Source: Curvivirga sp965219885
Lineage (GTDB): Bacteria; Pseudomonadota; Alphaproteobacteria; UBA8366; Aestuariispiraceae
DNA length: 64,000 nucleotides
Direction of reading: 5' to 3'
NCBI RefSeq assembly: GCF_965219885.1
Contig: NZ_CBDCOT010000009.1
Location: 1,302,001 to 1,366,000, forward strand
Notes under the pieces: generated by a model
The model's input: the letters and a program-made list of their open reading frames with translations, nothing else
What the model was told of the DNA's origin: nothing
The model's database searches: none
Made by a program: the position numbers and the translations under genes
In this document: piece by piece, positions 52,400-61,638 of the stretch
How positions within the stretch are numbered: position 1 is the stretch's first letter
How the letters are laid out: every line of letters starts with the position of its first letter

Positions 52400-53539
52400 T
52401 TATTTTCTTAGGTCCCCATGAACCGCCCAAAGTGCGTCTAGGCATGCTTGACCTAGTTTACGAGATCGTTCCGGGGACCAACCCATAAACTCATCTGGCA
52501 TATCATCATTATCCTTAAACGGCATTTCCAATGTCATAGTTAGGGCTTGATGAGTATTTTGAATATGTGCGCTGGCAATTGTCAAATTCGCTTCGCCCGG
52601 CTTAGTTTCCGGATAGCCATGCTCTGTTTGGAAGTCAGGGCTGATAGCTGCCAAATTTGCCTCATATGACTTCCTGAGATTAATCAGTCGTGGATCACAG
52701 TTCGGAATAGCATCCGCATTTGCAATAAAGCAATAAGGGATTGATTCATCGCCATGTACATCCAGACAGAAATCAAGGCCGATTTCTCTCATTTCCTGAT
52801 CAACGAGGAAAACTTCTGGGCTTGTCTCCATGGAGGGTGTTGCCCATTCGCGATTTAAGTTAGCGCCCGCTGCATTTGTGCGAAGATAGCCGCGTTTGCT
52901 ACCATCAGGATTCATATTTGGTACGACATAGAAAACGCATTTTTGAAGAAGGCTGCGGCTCACAGGGTCGCTGTCATCCAATAGACGACGTAACATGCCT
53001 TCCATCCACCAGCTTGCTTGGGTTTCGCCTGGATGTTGACGGGCAATAAACCAGATTTTCAGTTTTTCATGATCCCAATCATCGCCAATGATCAACATAT
53101 CCAAATCTTGACCATCTAGGGTTTCACCTAGAACTTCTACGTTACAGGCAGGATGCAGGCCAACTTCTGCAATAAGATCCAATTGACGTTCGCGGCAATA
53201 AGGCGCGAAATACGCAAAATAGATTGTATCTGCTTGGCCCATATGGCGGACAGTCATGGTTTTTCCATCAAACTCAGTATCTACTTGGAACCAAGTTTCA
53301 CGATCATAAGATGCACGGCATTTGTAATTTTCCCAACCTGGTGGGTAAGCCGTTGTATCCATATCTTCAAATTTCAGAACCATCTGCTCTCCTTTGATGC
53401 CACTTACACGAAAGTGGAACCATTGACGGAACTCTCCACCTGCATCGGCAGCGATGCGAAGGCGGATATTGTCTGCGTCTTCGGCTGATAAAACATCGAT
53501 TGCACCTGAATCGAAATTCGAATTAATACGGATACTCAT
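52400..53539 (-). CDS. M14 zinc carboxypeptidase, cytosolic carboxypeptidase-like
   Basis: The 379-residue protein has an N-terminal beta-sandwich domain like that of cytosolic carboxypeptidases (residues 1-120, W-F-H-F-R-V) and a C-terminal M14 domain. Zinc ligands and catalytic residues are visible: R-Q-H-P-G-E (His, Glu), N-L-N-R-E-W, the third ligand in D-V-H-G-D, and the catalytic Glu in T-L-E-M-P-F-K-D. There is no signal peptide, so it acts in the cytoplasm. The substrate in bacteria is unknown. Confidence 0.92.
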   Translation of the reverse strand: MSIRINSNFDSGAIDVLSAEDADNIRLRIAADAGGEFRQWFHFRVSGIKGEQMVLKFEDMDTTAYPPGWENYKCRASYDRETWFQVDTEFDGKTMTVRHMGQADTIYFAYFAPYCRERQLDLIAEVGLHPACNVEVLGETLDGQDLDMLIIGDDWDHEKLKIWFIARQHPGETQASWWMEGMLRRLLDDSDPVSRSLLQKCVFYVVPNMNPDGSKRGYLRTNAAGANLNREWATPSMETSPEVFLVDQEMREIGLDFCLDVHGDESIPYCFIANADAIPNCDPRLINLRKSYEANLAAISPDFQTEHGYPETKPGEANLTIASAHIQNTHQALTMTLEMPFKDNDDMPDEFMGWSPERSRKLGQACLDALWAVHGDLRK

Positions 53540-53634
53540 TTTTGATCCCTTTTGTCCGGTAAATTAGTTTTTTTAGTTGAATTTGACGCAACGATACCAG
53601 TGGTTTGCATGACTGCCAAGGGGTGAGAATTGTT

Positions 53635-54102
53635 TTAACTTGCTTTGGCCAAATCCAAACTCATGAAGGTACTGTTTGGATCATATATATATTCACCAAA
53701 TGGCGGGCATTCGATAAATCCGAAGCCTGAATATAAATCACGAGCGGGCTTAAATTCCGGCTGTGCCCCCGTTTCCAGACTGATTTTTGTCAAACGTCTG
53801 GATTTTGCTGTCTCAATAATATGGCTGACAAGTTTCGCGGCGATGCCTTTGCCGCGATGTTTGGCTGGCGTATGCATGGATTTTAGCTCGCTTTCTTGGT
53901 TGCCAAGTTCTTTTAGGGCGCCACACCCAACAAGCTCATTTTCTTCCCAAACAGTCCAAAAGGTTACGCTATCGTGTCTTAATCCATCTAAATCGAGCGC
54001 ATGACAACTTTCAGGTGGCGAGATAGAGGCCATTGTATCCAGATGAACTTGCAGCAGATTTTTAATCTCATCACCACTTAAATCATCAATTTTTATTTCC
54101 AT
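53635..54102 (-). CDS. GNAT-family N-acetyltransferase
   Basis: The start taken is ATG 54102 (ACAGGA upstream), giving 155 residues. The acetyl-CoA binding motif H-R-G-K-G-I-A-A-K-L-V is clear, preceded by the beta4 stretch E-L-K-S-M-H. A C-terminal S-G-F-G-F-I-E-C and P-F-G-E-Y segment resembles the YafP/ElaA-like enzymes that modify small molecules. The substrate is unknown. It is a single gene between the M14 gene and pgk. Confidence 0.9.
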   Translation of the reverse strand: MEIKIDDLSGDEIKNLLQVHLDTMASISPPESCHALDLDGLRHDSVTFWTVWEENELVGCGALKELGNQESELKSMHTPAKHRGKGIAAKLVSHIIETAKSRRLTKISLETGAQPEFKPARDLYSGFGFIECPPFGEYIYDPNSTFMSLDLAKAS

Positions 54103-54283
54103 GAATTTCATCCTGTTAAAGTCGTTGAAATGTATTTTACGGCCTCTATTTCAATTTTCCATCGAAATCAGTTTAACCAGGCGAACATACACCTTTTCTT
54201 ATTGGTCAAAATCTAGTATCTGACTGACAGTTTCAAAGCGGAAAATGCATGAAAATAGCTGGGCGAGCGATATGGAGAACGCA

Positions 54284-55474
54284 ATGTTTAAAACCCTTGA
54301 TGATGTGAATGTAAATGGCAAAACAGTTTTGGTGCGTGGTGACTTAAATGTACCAATGAAAGATGGCGTGGTAACTGATAATACCCGTATTGTTCGTCTA
54401 TTACCTACCATCCGTGATTTACAAGCTGCGGGGGCACGTGTTGTTTTGTTGAGCCATTTTGGTCGCCCGAAAGGTCAACCCGTTCCGGAAATGTCTTTAG
54501 GTCATATTCAAGATGCTGTGGCAGAGGCTCTGGGATGCGAAGTTGCCTTTGTTGATGATTGCATTGGGGCGAAAGCAGAAAGCGCTGTGGCTGCTATGAA
54601 AGACGGTGATGTCTTGATGCTGGAAAATTTGCGTTATTATGCTGAAGAAGAGAAGAATGACAATGCTTTCGCCGATAGTTTAGCAAAACTTGGCGATATT
54701 TATGTGAATGATGCCTTTTCTGCTGCGCATCGTGCCCATGCGTCGACCGAAGCAATTGCAAAACGCTTACCAGCCGTTGCAGGTCGCAATATGGAAGCAG
54801 AATTGAAAGCATTAGATGCTGCTTTGGGAAATCCAAATCATCCGGTCATGGCAATTGTAGGGGGGGCGAAGGTATCCACAAAACTGGCTGTTTTAGGGCA
54901 TTTGGTGGATAAGGTGGATATGCTGGTAATTGGTGGGGGCATGGCTAATACATTCCTTTACGCAATGGGTACCGATATCGGTGCAAGTCTTTGTGAAAAA
55001 GATTTAAAAGACACAGCCTTGGAAATTCTTGGTAAGGCTAATGAAGCCAATTGTGAAATCTTGTTACCTGTTGATGGTGCCGTTGCGGAAGAGTTCAAAG
55101 CAGGTGCAGATATGGAGATCCGCCCTGTAACAGCAGTTCAGGAGAAAGGTATGATCCTTGATCTAGGTCCAGATAGTATTGCTGCGCTTAATGCAAAGTT
55201 GGATGGTTGTAAAACACTGTTGTGGAATGGTCCACTTGGGGCGTTTGAAATTGAACCTTTCGACAAGGGAACCGTTTCAGTTGCTCAAAAAGCAGCAGAA
55301 CTGACCAAAGCTGGTAAGCTTGTTTCTATCGCAGGCGGTGGTGATACAGTTGCTGCGATGGCACATGCGGGCGCAAGTGAGGATTTGACTTATATTTCAA
55401 CAGCAGGCGGCGCTTTCCTTGAATGGATGGAAGGTAAAGAACTACCCGGTGTTGCTGCATTAGTGAATGCATAA
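54284..55474 (+). CDS. pgk: Phosphoglycerate kinase
   Basis: This glycolytic and gluconeogenic enzyme converts 1,3-bisphosphoglycerate and ADP to 3-phosphoglycerate and ATP. The start taken is ATG 54284 (TGGAGA upstream), giving 396 residues. R-G-D-L-N-V-P-M near the N terminus, S-H-F-G-R-P, the hinge G-G-A-K-V-S-T-K and the nucleotide loop G-G-G-D-T-V-A-A are typical. Other glycolytic genes such as gap are not in the window. Confidence 0.97.
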   Translation: MFKTLDDVNVNGKTVLVRGDLNVPMKDGVVTDNTRIVRLLPTIRDLQAAGARVVLLSHFGRPKGQPVPEMSLGHIQDAVAEALGCEVAFVDDCIGAKAESAVAAMKDGDVLMLENLRYYAEEEKNDNAFADSLAKLGDIYVNDAFSAAHRAHASTEAIAKRLPAVAGRNMEAELKALDAALGNPNHPVMAIVGGAKVSTKLAVLGHLVDKVDMLVIGGGMANTFLYAMGTDIGASLCEKDLKDTALEILGKANEANCEILLPVDGAVAEEFKAGADMEIRPVTAVQEKGMILDLGPDSIAALNAKLDGCKTLLWNGPLGAFEIEPFDKGTVSVAQKAAELTKAGKLVSIAGGGDTVAAMAHAGASEDLTYISTAGGAFLEWMEGKELPGVAALVNA

Positions 55475-55514
55475 ATCATTCGTGATTTGAGTTCAGAAAA
55501 TTCTGAGTTAAGCT

Positions 55515-55548
55515 AGAGGCATGAAAAAAATCATGCCTCTTCTTTTTT
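55515..55548 (+). terminator. Terminator hairpin overlapping the next start codon
   Basis: AGAGGCATGA (55515-55524) pairs with TCATGCCTCT (55531-55540) over a six-A loop, followed by TCTTTTTTAT. This is a good intrinsic terminator for pgk. The first ATG of the following gene (55521) and its AGAGG sequence are inside the stem. Confidence 0.88.
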
Positions 55549-56750
55549 ATCTTGGTGGGATAGTAATTTCTACAAGCACGCTGGCTGAGCAACCGGGTGA
55601 AGTTTTTTATGTGGATCCTGATAAGCTGGCAAAGCCATATGCAACTGAATCGACAAGTCGCTCGTCAAGACTTGTGACGCGCAACGAAGATATGAAGCCG
55701 ATTGCGCCGGAAGGCTTTGATGTTCAATTGCTGTTTGAGGATATCGCACATCCAAGAAATATGGTAACGGCCGAAAATGGAGACATCTTTCTCGCACAAT
55801 CTTCGCATGATCAACTCTCACGACTATATGATAGTGATGGGGATCAGGTGGTTGATGATGTTGAGGTTTTACCACAAAATTTCGATACGCCACATGGCTT
55901 AGCTATTTATGACAAAAATCTTTATGTCGCTGACCTAGACTATATCAGGCGTTTGGATTTGGAAGATCTTCGTGCCGATGCTGAAATTCTCACCCAGCCA
56001 AACGAATTAGGGCCATCCGGCGGGCATTGGACCAGAAATCTGGCGATTTCAAAAGATGGACAACAAGTGATTGCGGCTATTGGAAGTCGCTCCAATATTT
56101 CCGAAGAAGACTTACCCCGTGCCGCTTTGAAAGAATTTACCTTTACCTCACAAGGGAAATTGGAAAGTCGCGGTATATATGGGTTTGGCCTTCGTAATCC
56201 AGTTGGCACCGCATTCCACCCTGTTACAGATGAAGTGTATACGGTGGTGAATGAGCGTGATGGCATGGGGGATGGTTTAGTACCTGATTACTTTACCAAA
56301 GTGGAAAAAGGAGATTTCTTTGGCTGGCCTTATGCGTATATCGGTCAAAATCCACAACCACGTATGGCGCATCTTCGGCCTGATCTTGTGCAAAAATCTA
56401 TAGTGCCAGACGTTTTATTCGTCTCACATTCTGCCCCTCTAGGACTTGTATTTCTCCATGATGCAAATGTGCCAGAAAAATGGAAGGATGACGCGCTGGT
56501 TGCCTTACATGGATCTTGGAATGCGGCTAATCCAACAGGCTATAAAGTTGTTCGTGTGGAATTTGAAGATTTGAAACCAACAGGGCGGTATATCAATTTC
56601 CTCACAGGGTTTCGACTAAATCCTGATGAGCAATATACGACGGCTAAAGTTTGGGGGCGTCCAGCTGGTCTTACGATAGATGAAACAGGCGCTGTTATCG
56701 TTAGTGACGCACGAGGCGGCACTATTTGGCGCGTATCATATTTAAATTAA
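55521..56750 (+). CDS. Secreted PQQ-dependent sugar dehydrogenase-like beta-propeller
   Basis: The 409-residue protein has a signal peptide (L-L-F-Y-L-G-G-I-V, A-E) and a six-bladed propeller of the sorbosone/glucose dehydrogenase type: P-E-G-F-D-V-Q-L-L, H-G-L-A-I-Y, G-L-R-N-P-V-G-T-A-F, A-L-H-G-S-W-N and A-G-L-T-I-D. It may bind PQQ and act in the periplasm; the substrate is unknown. Met1 (55521) has an AGAGG one base away, too close, so Met5 at 55533 is a real alternative. The pgk terminator overlaps both, so expression may need read-through. It overlaps the convergent TPR gene by four bases. Confidence 0.85.
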   Translation: MKKIMPLLFYLGGIVISTSTLAEQPGEVFYVDPDKLAKPYATESTSRSSRLVTRNEDMKPIAPEGFDVQLLFEDIAHPRNMVTAENGDIFLAQSSHDQLSRLYDSDGDQVVDDVEVLPQNFDTPHGLAIYDKNLYVADLDYIRRLDLEDLRADAEILTQPNELGPSGGHWTRNLAISKDGQQVIAAIGSRSNISEEDLPRAALKEFTFTSQGKLESRGIYGFGLRNPVGTAFHPVTDEVYTVVNERDGMGDGLVPDYFTKVEKGDFFGWPYAYIGQNPQPRMAHLRPDLVQKSIVPDVLFVSHSAPLGLVFLHDANVPEKWKDDALVALHGSWNAANPTGYKVVRVEFEDLKPTGRYINFLTGFRLNPDEQYTTAKVWGRPAGLTIDETGAVIVSDARGGTIWRVSYLN

Positions 56751-57856
56751 GCCTTTTGGGCGAGCACTATGATGCCGTTAACTTCGCTGCCATATTCCCA
56801 GCGAAGAACGGCTTGTTCTTTTCTAATCAAATTAAAGCCGGTTTTGCGCAGGCAGTTTAAAACATAGTCTTCTGAATGACTGTAACGACCACTGGCATGT
56901 AATTCGTAATTGATGACTTTTTTGCATTCTAATGAGAAAGCAAGATGACCATTGCCTTTCAAGCATTCGCGGCTGGCGGCAAAGATTTCTTCCAGATCAC
57001 CGAAATAACAAAAAACATCTGCTGCAACGACAAGATCATATTGCATACGATGCTCATTCATAAACCCAGTGAGTTCAGCTTCATCAAGAGCGTCATAATC
57101 GCCTTTGTCAGAGGCTTTTTCCAGCATGCCCGGACTTAGATCGACGCCATGTAGTTTGCTTGCCCAAGGGCGTAAAAGCGGGCCGCAAAGTCCAGTGCCA
57201 CATCCAGCATCAAGAATAGAAAGTTTTTCACCTTGGGGGGCGAGTTGATCTTGAAGAAGTTGATGTAAGAGCTTTGGGGCTTGATAACCGAGTTCCTCTA
57301 ACTTGTCTTCAAAATCCGGCGCAAAATCATTAAACACGTCAGCCACATAAGCATCATTAGCGCGTTCTGGCGCAGGTAATCCTGCGACAGCAGCGCCCAT
57401 ATGCGCAGCATCAGGTTGTTCTGGAAACTTTGTCACCCAATCAAGGGCAATGCGTTGCGCTTTTTCTTTCAAATGGGGTGTCGTCAATCCGGCATTATAT
57501 AAATCGTAGAGGGACTTACCCAGATTTGAATGGGAAACCAGATCGTCTGCGTCTAGATCAATTGCCTCTTTTAAAGTATCAACAGCTAATTCAGCTTCAC
57601 TTAACTCATAATAGGCCAGACCAAGTTTGCAGTTTTCATCGAAATCGTGCGGATAGAGCTCTTTACTGCGACCAAGGCATTTAGATGCTATTTCATATTC
57701 ATCTTGTTGGATGGCAATTTCGCCACGCCAATCTAAAGCTTCCTGATTATCTGGGTGGCTTTTCAGGATTTCATCATAAACGGCTTTCGCTGCATCCAGT
57801 TCCCCCTCGCGGTAATGATCCATCGCAGTTTCCAAATCTAATTCAATGCTAGCCAT
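56747..57856 (-). CDS. TPR-domain SAM-dependent methyltransferase
   Basis: The 369-residue protein joins N-terminal tetratricopeptide repeats (about 1-160, with E-G-E-L-D-A-A-K and L-G-L-A-Y-Y-E-L-S-E-A) to a C-terminal methyltransferase. The latter has the SAM loop I-L-D-A-G-C-G-T-G-L-C-G, acidic D-L-S in G-V-D-L-S-P-G-M-L and Y-D-L-V-V-A-A-D-V. The target may be a protein held by the repeats. It is divergent from the Nudix gene with only 32 bases between starts, so the promoters overlap. Confidence 0.9.
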   Translation of the reverse strand: MASIELDLETAMDHYREGELDAAKAVYDEILKSHPDNQEALDWRGEIAIQQDEYEIASKCLGRSKELYPHDFDENCKLGLAYYELSEAELAVDTLKEAIDLDADDLVSHSNLGKSLYDLYNAGLTTPHLKEKAQRIALDWVTKFPEQPDAAHMGAAVAGLPAPERANDAYVADVFNDFAPDFEDKLEELGYQAPKLLHQLLQDQLAPQGEKLSILDAGCGTGLCGPLLRPWASKLHGVDLSPGMLEKASDKGDYDALDEAELTGFMNEHRMQYDLVVAADVFCYFGDLEEIFAASRECLKGNGHLAFSLECKKVINYELHASGRYSHSEDYVLNCLRKTGFNLIRKEQAVLRWEYGSEVNGIIVLAQKA

Positions 57857-57888
57857 TTATTCATTTTCCTGTTGCTGTTCAGCCAATC

Positions 57889-58452
57889 ATGGCGCAATCT
57901 GCATCCATGTCTAGTCCAAATGATCACATTTCAGGCGGCCCACGTATTCGGCAAATCCCCGAAGGCGATACGGTAGAACGTCTTGTATGCCCTGAATGCA
58001 ACTTTATCAACTATGAAAACCCGTTGATGGTTGCGGGGGCTGTTGTCACTTATGGTGAAAAAATATTGTTATGTCGCCGCGCAATCGAACCAAGGCATGG
58101 ATATTGGACTATTCCAGCGGGCTATATGGAATTAAATGAAACGCCCGCTGAGGGGGCTGCCCGCGAAGCTTGGGAAGAAGCTTGCGCCAAGATTGATATC
58201 AATGCGCTGCTTGCGATTTATACTATTCCACGTATTTCACAGGTTCAGATGATCTATCGTGCCACAATTGCAGAGCCTGTCTTTGACGCAGGCGAAGAAA
58301 GTTTGGAAGTCGCACTTTTTGACTGGGCCGATATTCCATGGAATGAACTGGCATTCCCAACCGTTCATTGGGCATTAAAGCAATATCAGGAAAGTAAAGA
58401 GCGCAAAGATTTTGCACCCTTTGGAAATATGGGGGAGACGCTTAAGCTTTAA
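57889..58452 (+). CDS. Nudix hydrolase with N-terminal zinc-ribbon-like segment
   Basis: The 187-residue protein has a C-P-E-C knuckle near residue 34 followed by the Nudix box G-Y-M-E-L-N-E-T-P-A-E-G-A-A-R-E-A-W-E-E, in which all acidic metal ligands are kept. The last Gly of the box is replaced by Cys. Only one C-x2-C pair is present, so a full zinc site is doubtful. Nudix enzymes cut nucleoside diphosphate linked to another group; the substrate is unknown. The start is uncertain: ATG 57889 or 57907. Confidence 0.88.
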   Translation: MAQSASMSSPNDHISGGPRIRQIPEGDTVERLVCPECNFINYENPLMVAGAVVTYGEKILLCRRAIEPRHGYWTIPAGYMELNETPAEGAAREAWEEACAKIDINALLAIYTIPRISQVQMIYRATIAEPVFDAGEESLEVALFDWADIPWNELAFPTVHWALKQYQESKERKDFAPFGNMGETLKL

Positions 58453-59045
58453 GCGTCATTTTTATCTTCGTCGTCAATCATATGTTTGGACATGAAAGGC
58501 ATCTGGGTTGCGATAAAGCCAAATGTTAAAATCAATAAGCCGAAAACTTTGAAATTTACCCAAAGATCTGTGCTTTGAGTGCGCCAGACAATTTCATTTA
58601 AAGCCGCACTGAATAAGAAGAAACCGATAAAACGTATGGTGAGTGTACGCCATGCCGCATCCGGCATTTTCATTGCGCCCCCAAAAAGATGTTTTAGCCA
58701 AACTTTTTTCAAAAGCACTCCAACTCCCAGAATGAGGGCAAAGGCCGCTTGAATAATCGTTGGTTTCATTTTGATGAAAGTTTCATCATTTAGATAAATT
58801 GTAAGACCGCCAAAAATTCCGATAACAGCAGCAGTCACTAACGGCATGATAGGGAGTTTGCGGGTAATGATGAGGGAAATCAAAATAGCGGCTGCGGTTG
58901 TTGCCATAATGACTTTGGTCGCATCGATCAGATCATCTGTCTTCCAATAAGTGATAAAGAATGCCACAAGCGGACCGTAATCCACCAATGTCTTTACCCA
59001 TTTGGGTTCTTTGTTTTCGGTAGTGACGTTTTGATGATCTGACAT
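58449..59045 (-). CDS. yciB: Inner membrane-spanning protein YciB (septation protein A)
   Basis: The 198-residue protein has five to six membrane segments and the family pattern D-Y-G-P-L-V-A-F-F near the start, K-P-T-I-I-Q-A-A-F-A-L and N-E-I-V-W-R-T-Q-S-T-D-L-W-V-N-F-K. YciB (IspZ) is implicated in cell envelope and septum formation. Its stop overlaps the convergent Nudix gene by four bases. Confidence 0.93.
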   Translation of the reverse strand: MSDHQNVTTENKEPKWVKTLVDYGPLVAFFITYWKTDDLIDATKVIMATTAAAILISLIITRKLPIMPLVTAAVIGIFGGLTIYLNDETFIKMKPTIIQAAFALILGVGVLLKKVWLKHLFGGAMKMPDAAWRTLTIRFIGFFLFSAALNEIVWRTQSTDLWVNFKVFGLLILTFGFIATQMPFMSKHMIDDEDKNDA

Positions 59046-59120
59046 GGTTATCCTCTTTTTCTATAGAGGATTTAGTCTTTAACGATTAACTTTCAACTCC
59101 GCAAGGATAGCTTTGTCATT

Positions 59121-59969
59121 TTAGCCGAAGAAATTTAGAAAAATCACACCGCTTCCAACCATACCTGCAGCTGCGATACGCCATTTACCAAATGCTTCTT
59201 TCAAAAGAACTGTGCCAATAATTGCGGCGATAATGACAGAGGTTTCCCGAAGTGCGGAGACGGACGCCATGCCACCAACAGCAAGTGCAGCCATAACAAG
59301 GCCATATGCTGTGTGGGAGGCAAAGGCACCGCCTACGGCATATTTCCAGTTACTTTGAAGGAAAGGTAGATATGCTTTCCAGCGATAGGCAATCCAAATC
59401 AAGAAAGGAATGCCTTCTAATGTGAAAAGCCAGAAGATATAGGTGAGTTTGTTTTCCGTGCTGCGGACACCTAATCCATCCGTAATTGTATAAGCCCCAA
59501 TCATCATACCTGTTAGTATGGCCAAGACGATAGGTTTGCGGTCTCCTTTTTGGGGCATACCCTTTTCAAAGGCTAAAGCCATAATGCCAAGGCTGGAAAG
59601 GATGATTGCAATGTAAGCGGGGGTGGATAGAATTTCTCCGGCAAAAAGAAAACTACCTAATGCGACAAGGATGGGCGCTGAGCCGCGCGCAATTGGATAT
59701 ACCTTACTCAAATCCCCGACTTTATAAGACATGAGCAATAATGCATAGTATGTGAAATGGATTATGGTTGATAATACAAGCCATAGCCAGGTTTCTCCAT
59801 CTGGCATTGGAAGAAAAGGTAAGGCAAAAAGACATACAATGGCGCCGAGTAAAGTCATGGATCCAAACAACATCCATTTATCGGCTGCTGATTTTACTAA
59901 GGCATTCCAACTGGCATGTAAAACTGCGGCACTTAAAACCATAGTTATCGCAATGATGTCTAAACTCAT
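59121..59969 (-). CDS. EamA/DMT-family transporter
   Basis: The start taken is ATG 59969 with GGAGAAAG before it, giving 282 residues and about ten membrane segments in two EamA repeats (H-A-S-W-N-A-L-V-K, then A-L-R-E-T-S-V-I-I-A-A-I-I-G). The early H-A-S-W-N-A-L pattern is typical of this subgroup. The substrate is unknown. It is the second DMT gene in the window and is not closely similar to that at 11424. Confidence 0.9.
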   Translation of the reverse strand: MSLDIIAITMVLSAAVLHASWNALVKSAADKWMLFGSMTLLGAIVCLFALPFLPMPDGETWLWLVLSTIIHFTYYALLLMSYKVGDLSKVYPIARGSAPILVALGSFLFAGEILSTPAYIAIILSSLGIMALAFEKGMPQKGDRKPIVLAILTGMMIGAYTITDGLGVRSTENKLTYIFWLFTLEGIPFLIWIAYRWKAYLPFLQSNWKYAVGGAFASHTAYGLVMAALAVGGMASVSALRETSVIIAAIIGTVLLKEAFGKWRIAAAGMVGSGVIFLNFFG

Positions 59970-60155
59970 TTCTTTCTCCGACTTAACGCCTGTTTGATTA
60001 GCAGTCAGAACAGGAAATACCAATCTCGAATTCTTCACTTATGCATGAGTAATTATTCATGCTTATGAGTTCTATATGTGACGATTATGGTTAGAAAATG
60101 CCGATAAAGTGGTTATTGGCTAGACCGTTATGGAAGTTTCAGGTATCGTGAGGTC

Positions 60156-60416
60156 ATGAGTGAAAGAAATTCTTCTATTGGCCAATCAGGTGGCGGTTTA
60201 ATTCAAGCGCCTGTCAGTCGTCCGCGTGGATCAAACGTTGGGGATGCATCTACGCGTCTACCCGAAGCGCAACCACGTAAGTCTGCACCAAAGCGCGATC
60301 CTTATAATTTACGCGCTGCATTTGATCGTTTGGCAAAGCTCTTAACCCGTGATACAGAGGGAAAGCCACGTGCTGATATCCCGCAGCGTGGTTACTATCT
60401 AAATATCCTCGTTTAA
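60156..60416 (+). CDS. Small hypothetical protein
   Basis: The 86-residue, basic, Ser/Pro/Arg-rich protein has a disordered N-terminal half and a more helical C-terminal half (N-L-R-A-A-F-D-R-L-A-K-L-L-T-R). GAGG is close to the ATG. There is no known family. It lies 119 bases before the response regulator gene on the same strand and might be related to its function; this is not supported by anything else. Confidence 0.55.
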   Translation: MSERNSSIGQSGGGLIQAPVSRPRGSNVGDASTRLPEAQPRKSAPKRDPYNLRAAFDRLAKLLTRDTEGKPRADIPQRGYYLNILV

Positions 60417-60535
60417 ACTTTCATCAAGAAATCTGCATTTTAAACATCTATTTGCTTTTCAATAGGTTTATTTCGTTGTTAAATTGGCGAAATTGGGTCT
60501 GGGCTAAATAGAAAAGAAAAAAGAGTTTCAAATTA

Positions 60536-61633
60536 ATGGCACGTTACGATTTCAGTCGCTTATCTGTTCTTGTAGTAGAAGATAGTTTATTTATGCGTTC
60601 CCTGATTGTTGGGGTTCTGCGTGCATTGGGTATTGAGCGCATTTCTACTGCGGAAAATGGTGAAGAAGCTATCGCCATCATGTCACCTGCGGGTAAGAAA
60701 ACAAAATCCATGGTTGGAATGTCCGGTATTGATTTGATCATTTGTGATCAGTTTATGCCACTGGTGGATGGCACTATGTTCTTACATTGGGTGCGTCGTC
60801 ATGATCGGTCGCCTGACCGCTTTATTCCGTTTATCATGGTGTCTGCCGCTGCAGACCGTGAAGTCATTGAAAAAGCGCGTGATGCGGGTATTGATGAGTT
60901 TCTTGCAAAACCGTTCTCTGCGACCATGTTGGCATCCCGATTAACAGCATGTGTGGAACGTCCTCGTCCTTATATTTATTGTCCTACATTCTTTGGCCCC
61001 GATCGCCGTCGTCGCCAACGTCCTGTGGCGGAAGACCGTCGTGTGTCGACAAAAGAAGATAAAGAAATCGTTCATTCCGGTAAGGACTTATCCTCTTTAC
61101 GTAAAAGTAAGAAACGTATCTGGGAAATTCGTAAGCCACGGAATCTAAAACAGAAACTTGCGACTGGCTTTGGCGGTGCGGGTAGCGACGAAGAACCAGC
61201 ATTTGATATGGCTTTGTTGGATGCAGCTGAAAATAAAGTGAAGGATATGGAGTCTGATTATGCAGATTGGGTGCAAGATTCCATCGAAAAACTTACACAA
61301 GCACATCACCGTGCCATTGAATTTATGGATGATCCTGCTGAACAAGCAGAACATTTAAATACAATTCATACCATTGCGTTGGAACTACGTGGTCAAGGTG
61401 GGATCTTTGGCTATCCGTTAATGACGCAGTTTGGTAAGTCTCTATATGAATGCACCGAAGAAGGTACACGTATTACCGGGCCTTTATTGGATTTGATTTC
61501 TGCGCATATTGATCTCATTCGTGTGGTCATGGGGCAGAAAATTAAAGGCGATGGTGGTCGTACAGGTCAAGAATTGTTGAATAGTTTGCGCGAAGCCCAA
61601 GATAAACATCAGCAGATGGAAGAAGGCGGCTAG
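60536..61633 (+). CDS. CheY-like receiver protein with degenerate HPt-like C-terminal domain
   Basis: The 365-residue protein begins with a complete receiver domain: acidic pair Glu15-Asp16, phosphorylatable Asp71 (L-I-I-C-D-Q-F-M-P), Ser103 and Lys125 (L-A-K-P-F-S). A basic linker (about 140-205) follows. Residues about 250-340 are helical and contain A-L-E-L-R-G-Q-G-G-I-F-G, which lines up with the HPt motif A-H-T-L-K-G-x3-x-x-G but has Leu where the phosphorylated His should be. No DNA-binding domain is present. It is therefore probably a signal-relay or docking protein. The HPt match is mine from pattern. Confidence 0.82.
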   Translation: MARYDFSRLSVLVVEDSLFMRSLIVGVLRALGIERISTAENGEEAIAIMSPAGKKTKSMVGMSGIDLIICDQFMPLVDGTMFLHWVRRHDRSPDRFIPFIMVSAAADREVIEKARDAGIDEFLAKPFSATMLASRLTACVERPRPYIYCPTFFGPDRRRRQRPVAEDRRVSTKEDKEIVHSGKDLSSLRKSKKRIWEIRKPRNLKQKLATGFGGAGSDEEPAFDMALLDAAENKVKDMESDYADWVQDSIEKLTQAHHRAIEFMDDPAEQAEHLNTIHTIALELRGQGGIFGYPLMTQFGKSLYECTEEGTRITGPLLDLISAHIDLIRVVMGQKIKGDGGRTGQELLNSLREAQDKHQQMEEGG

Positions 61634-61638
61634 TTCGT

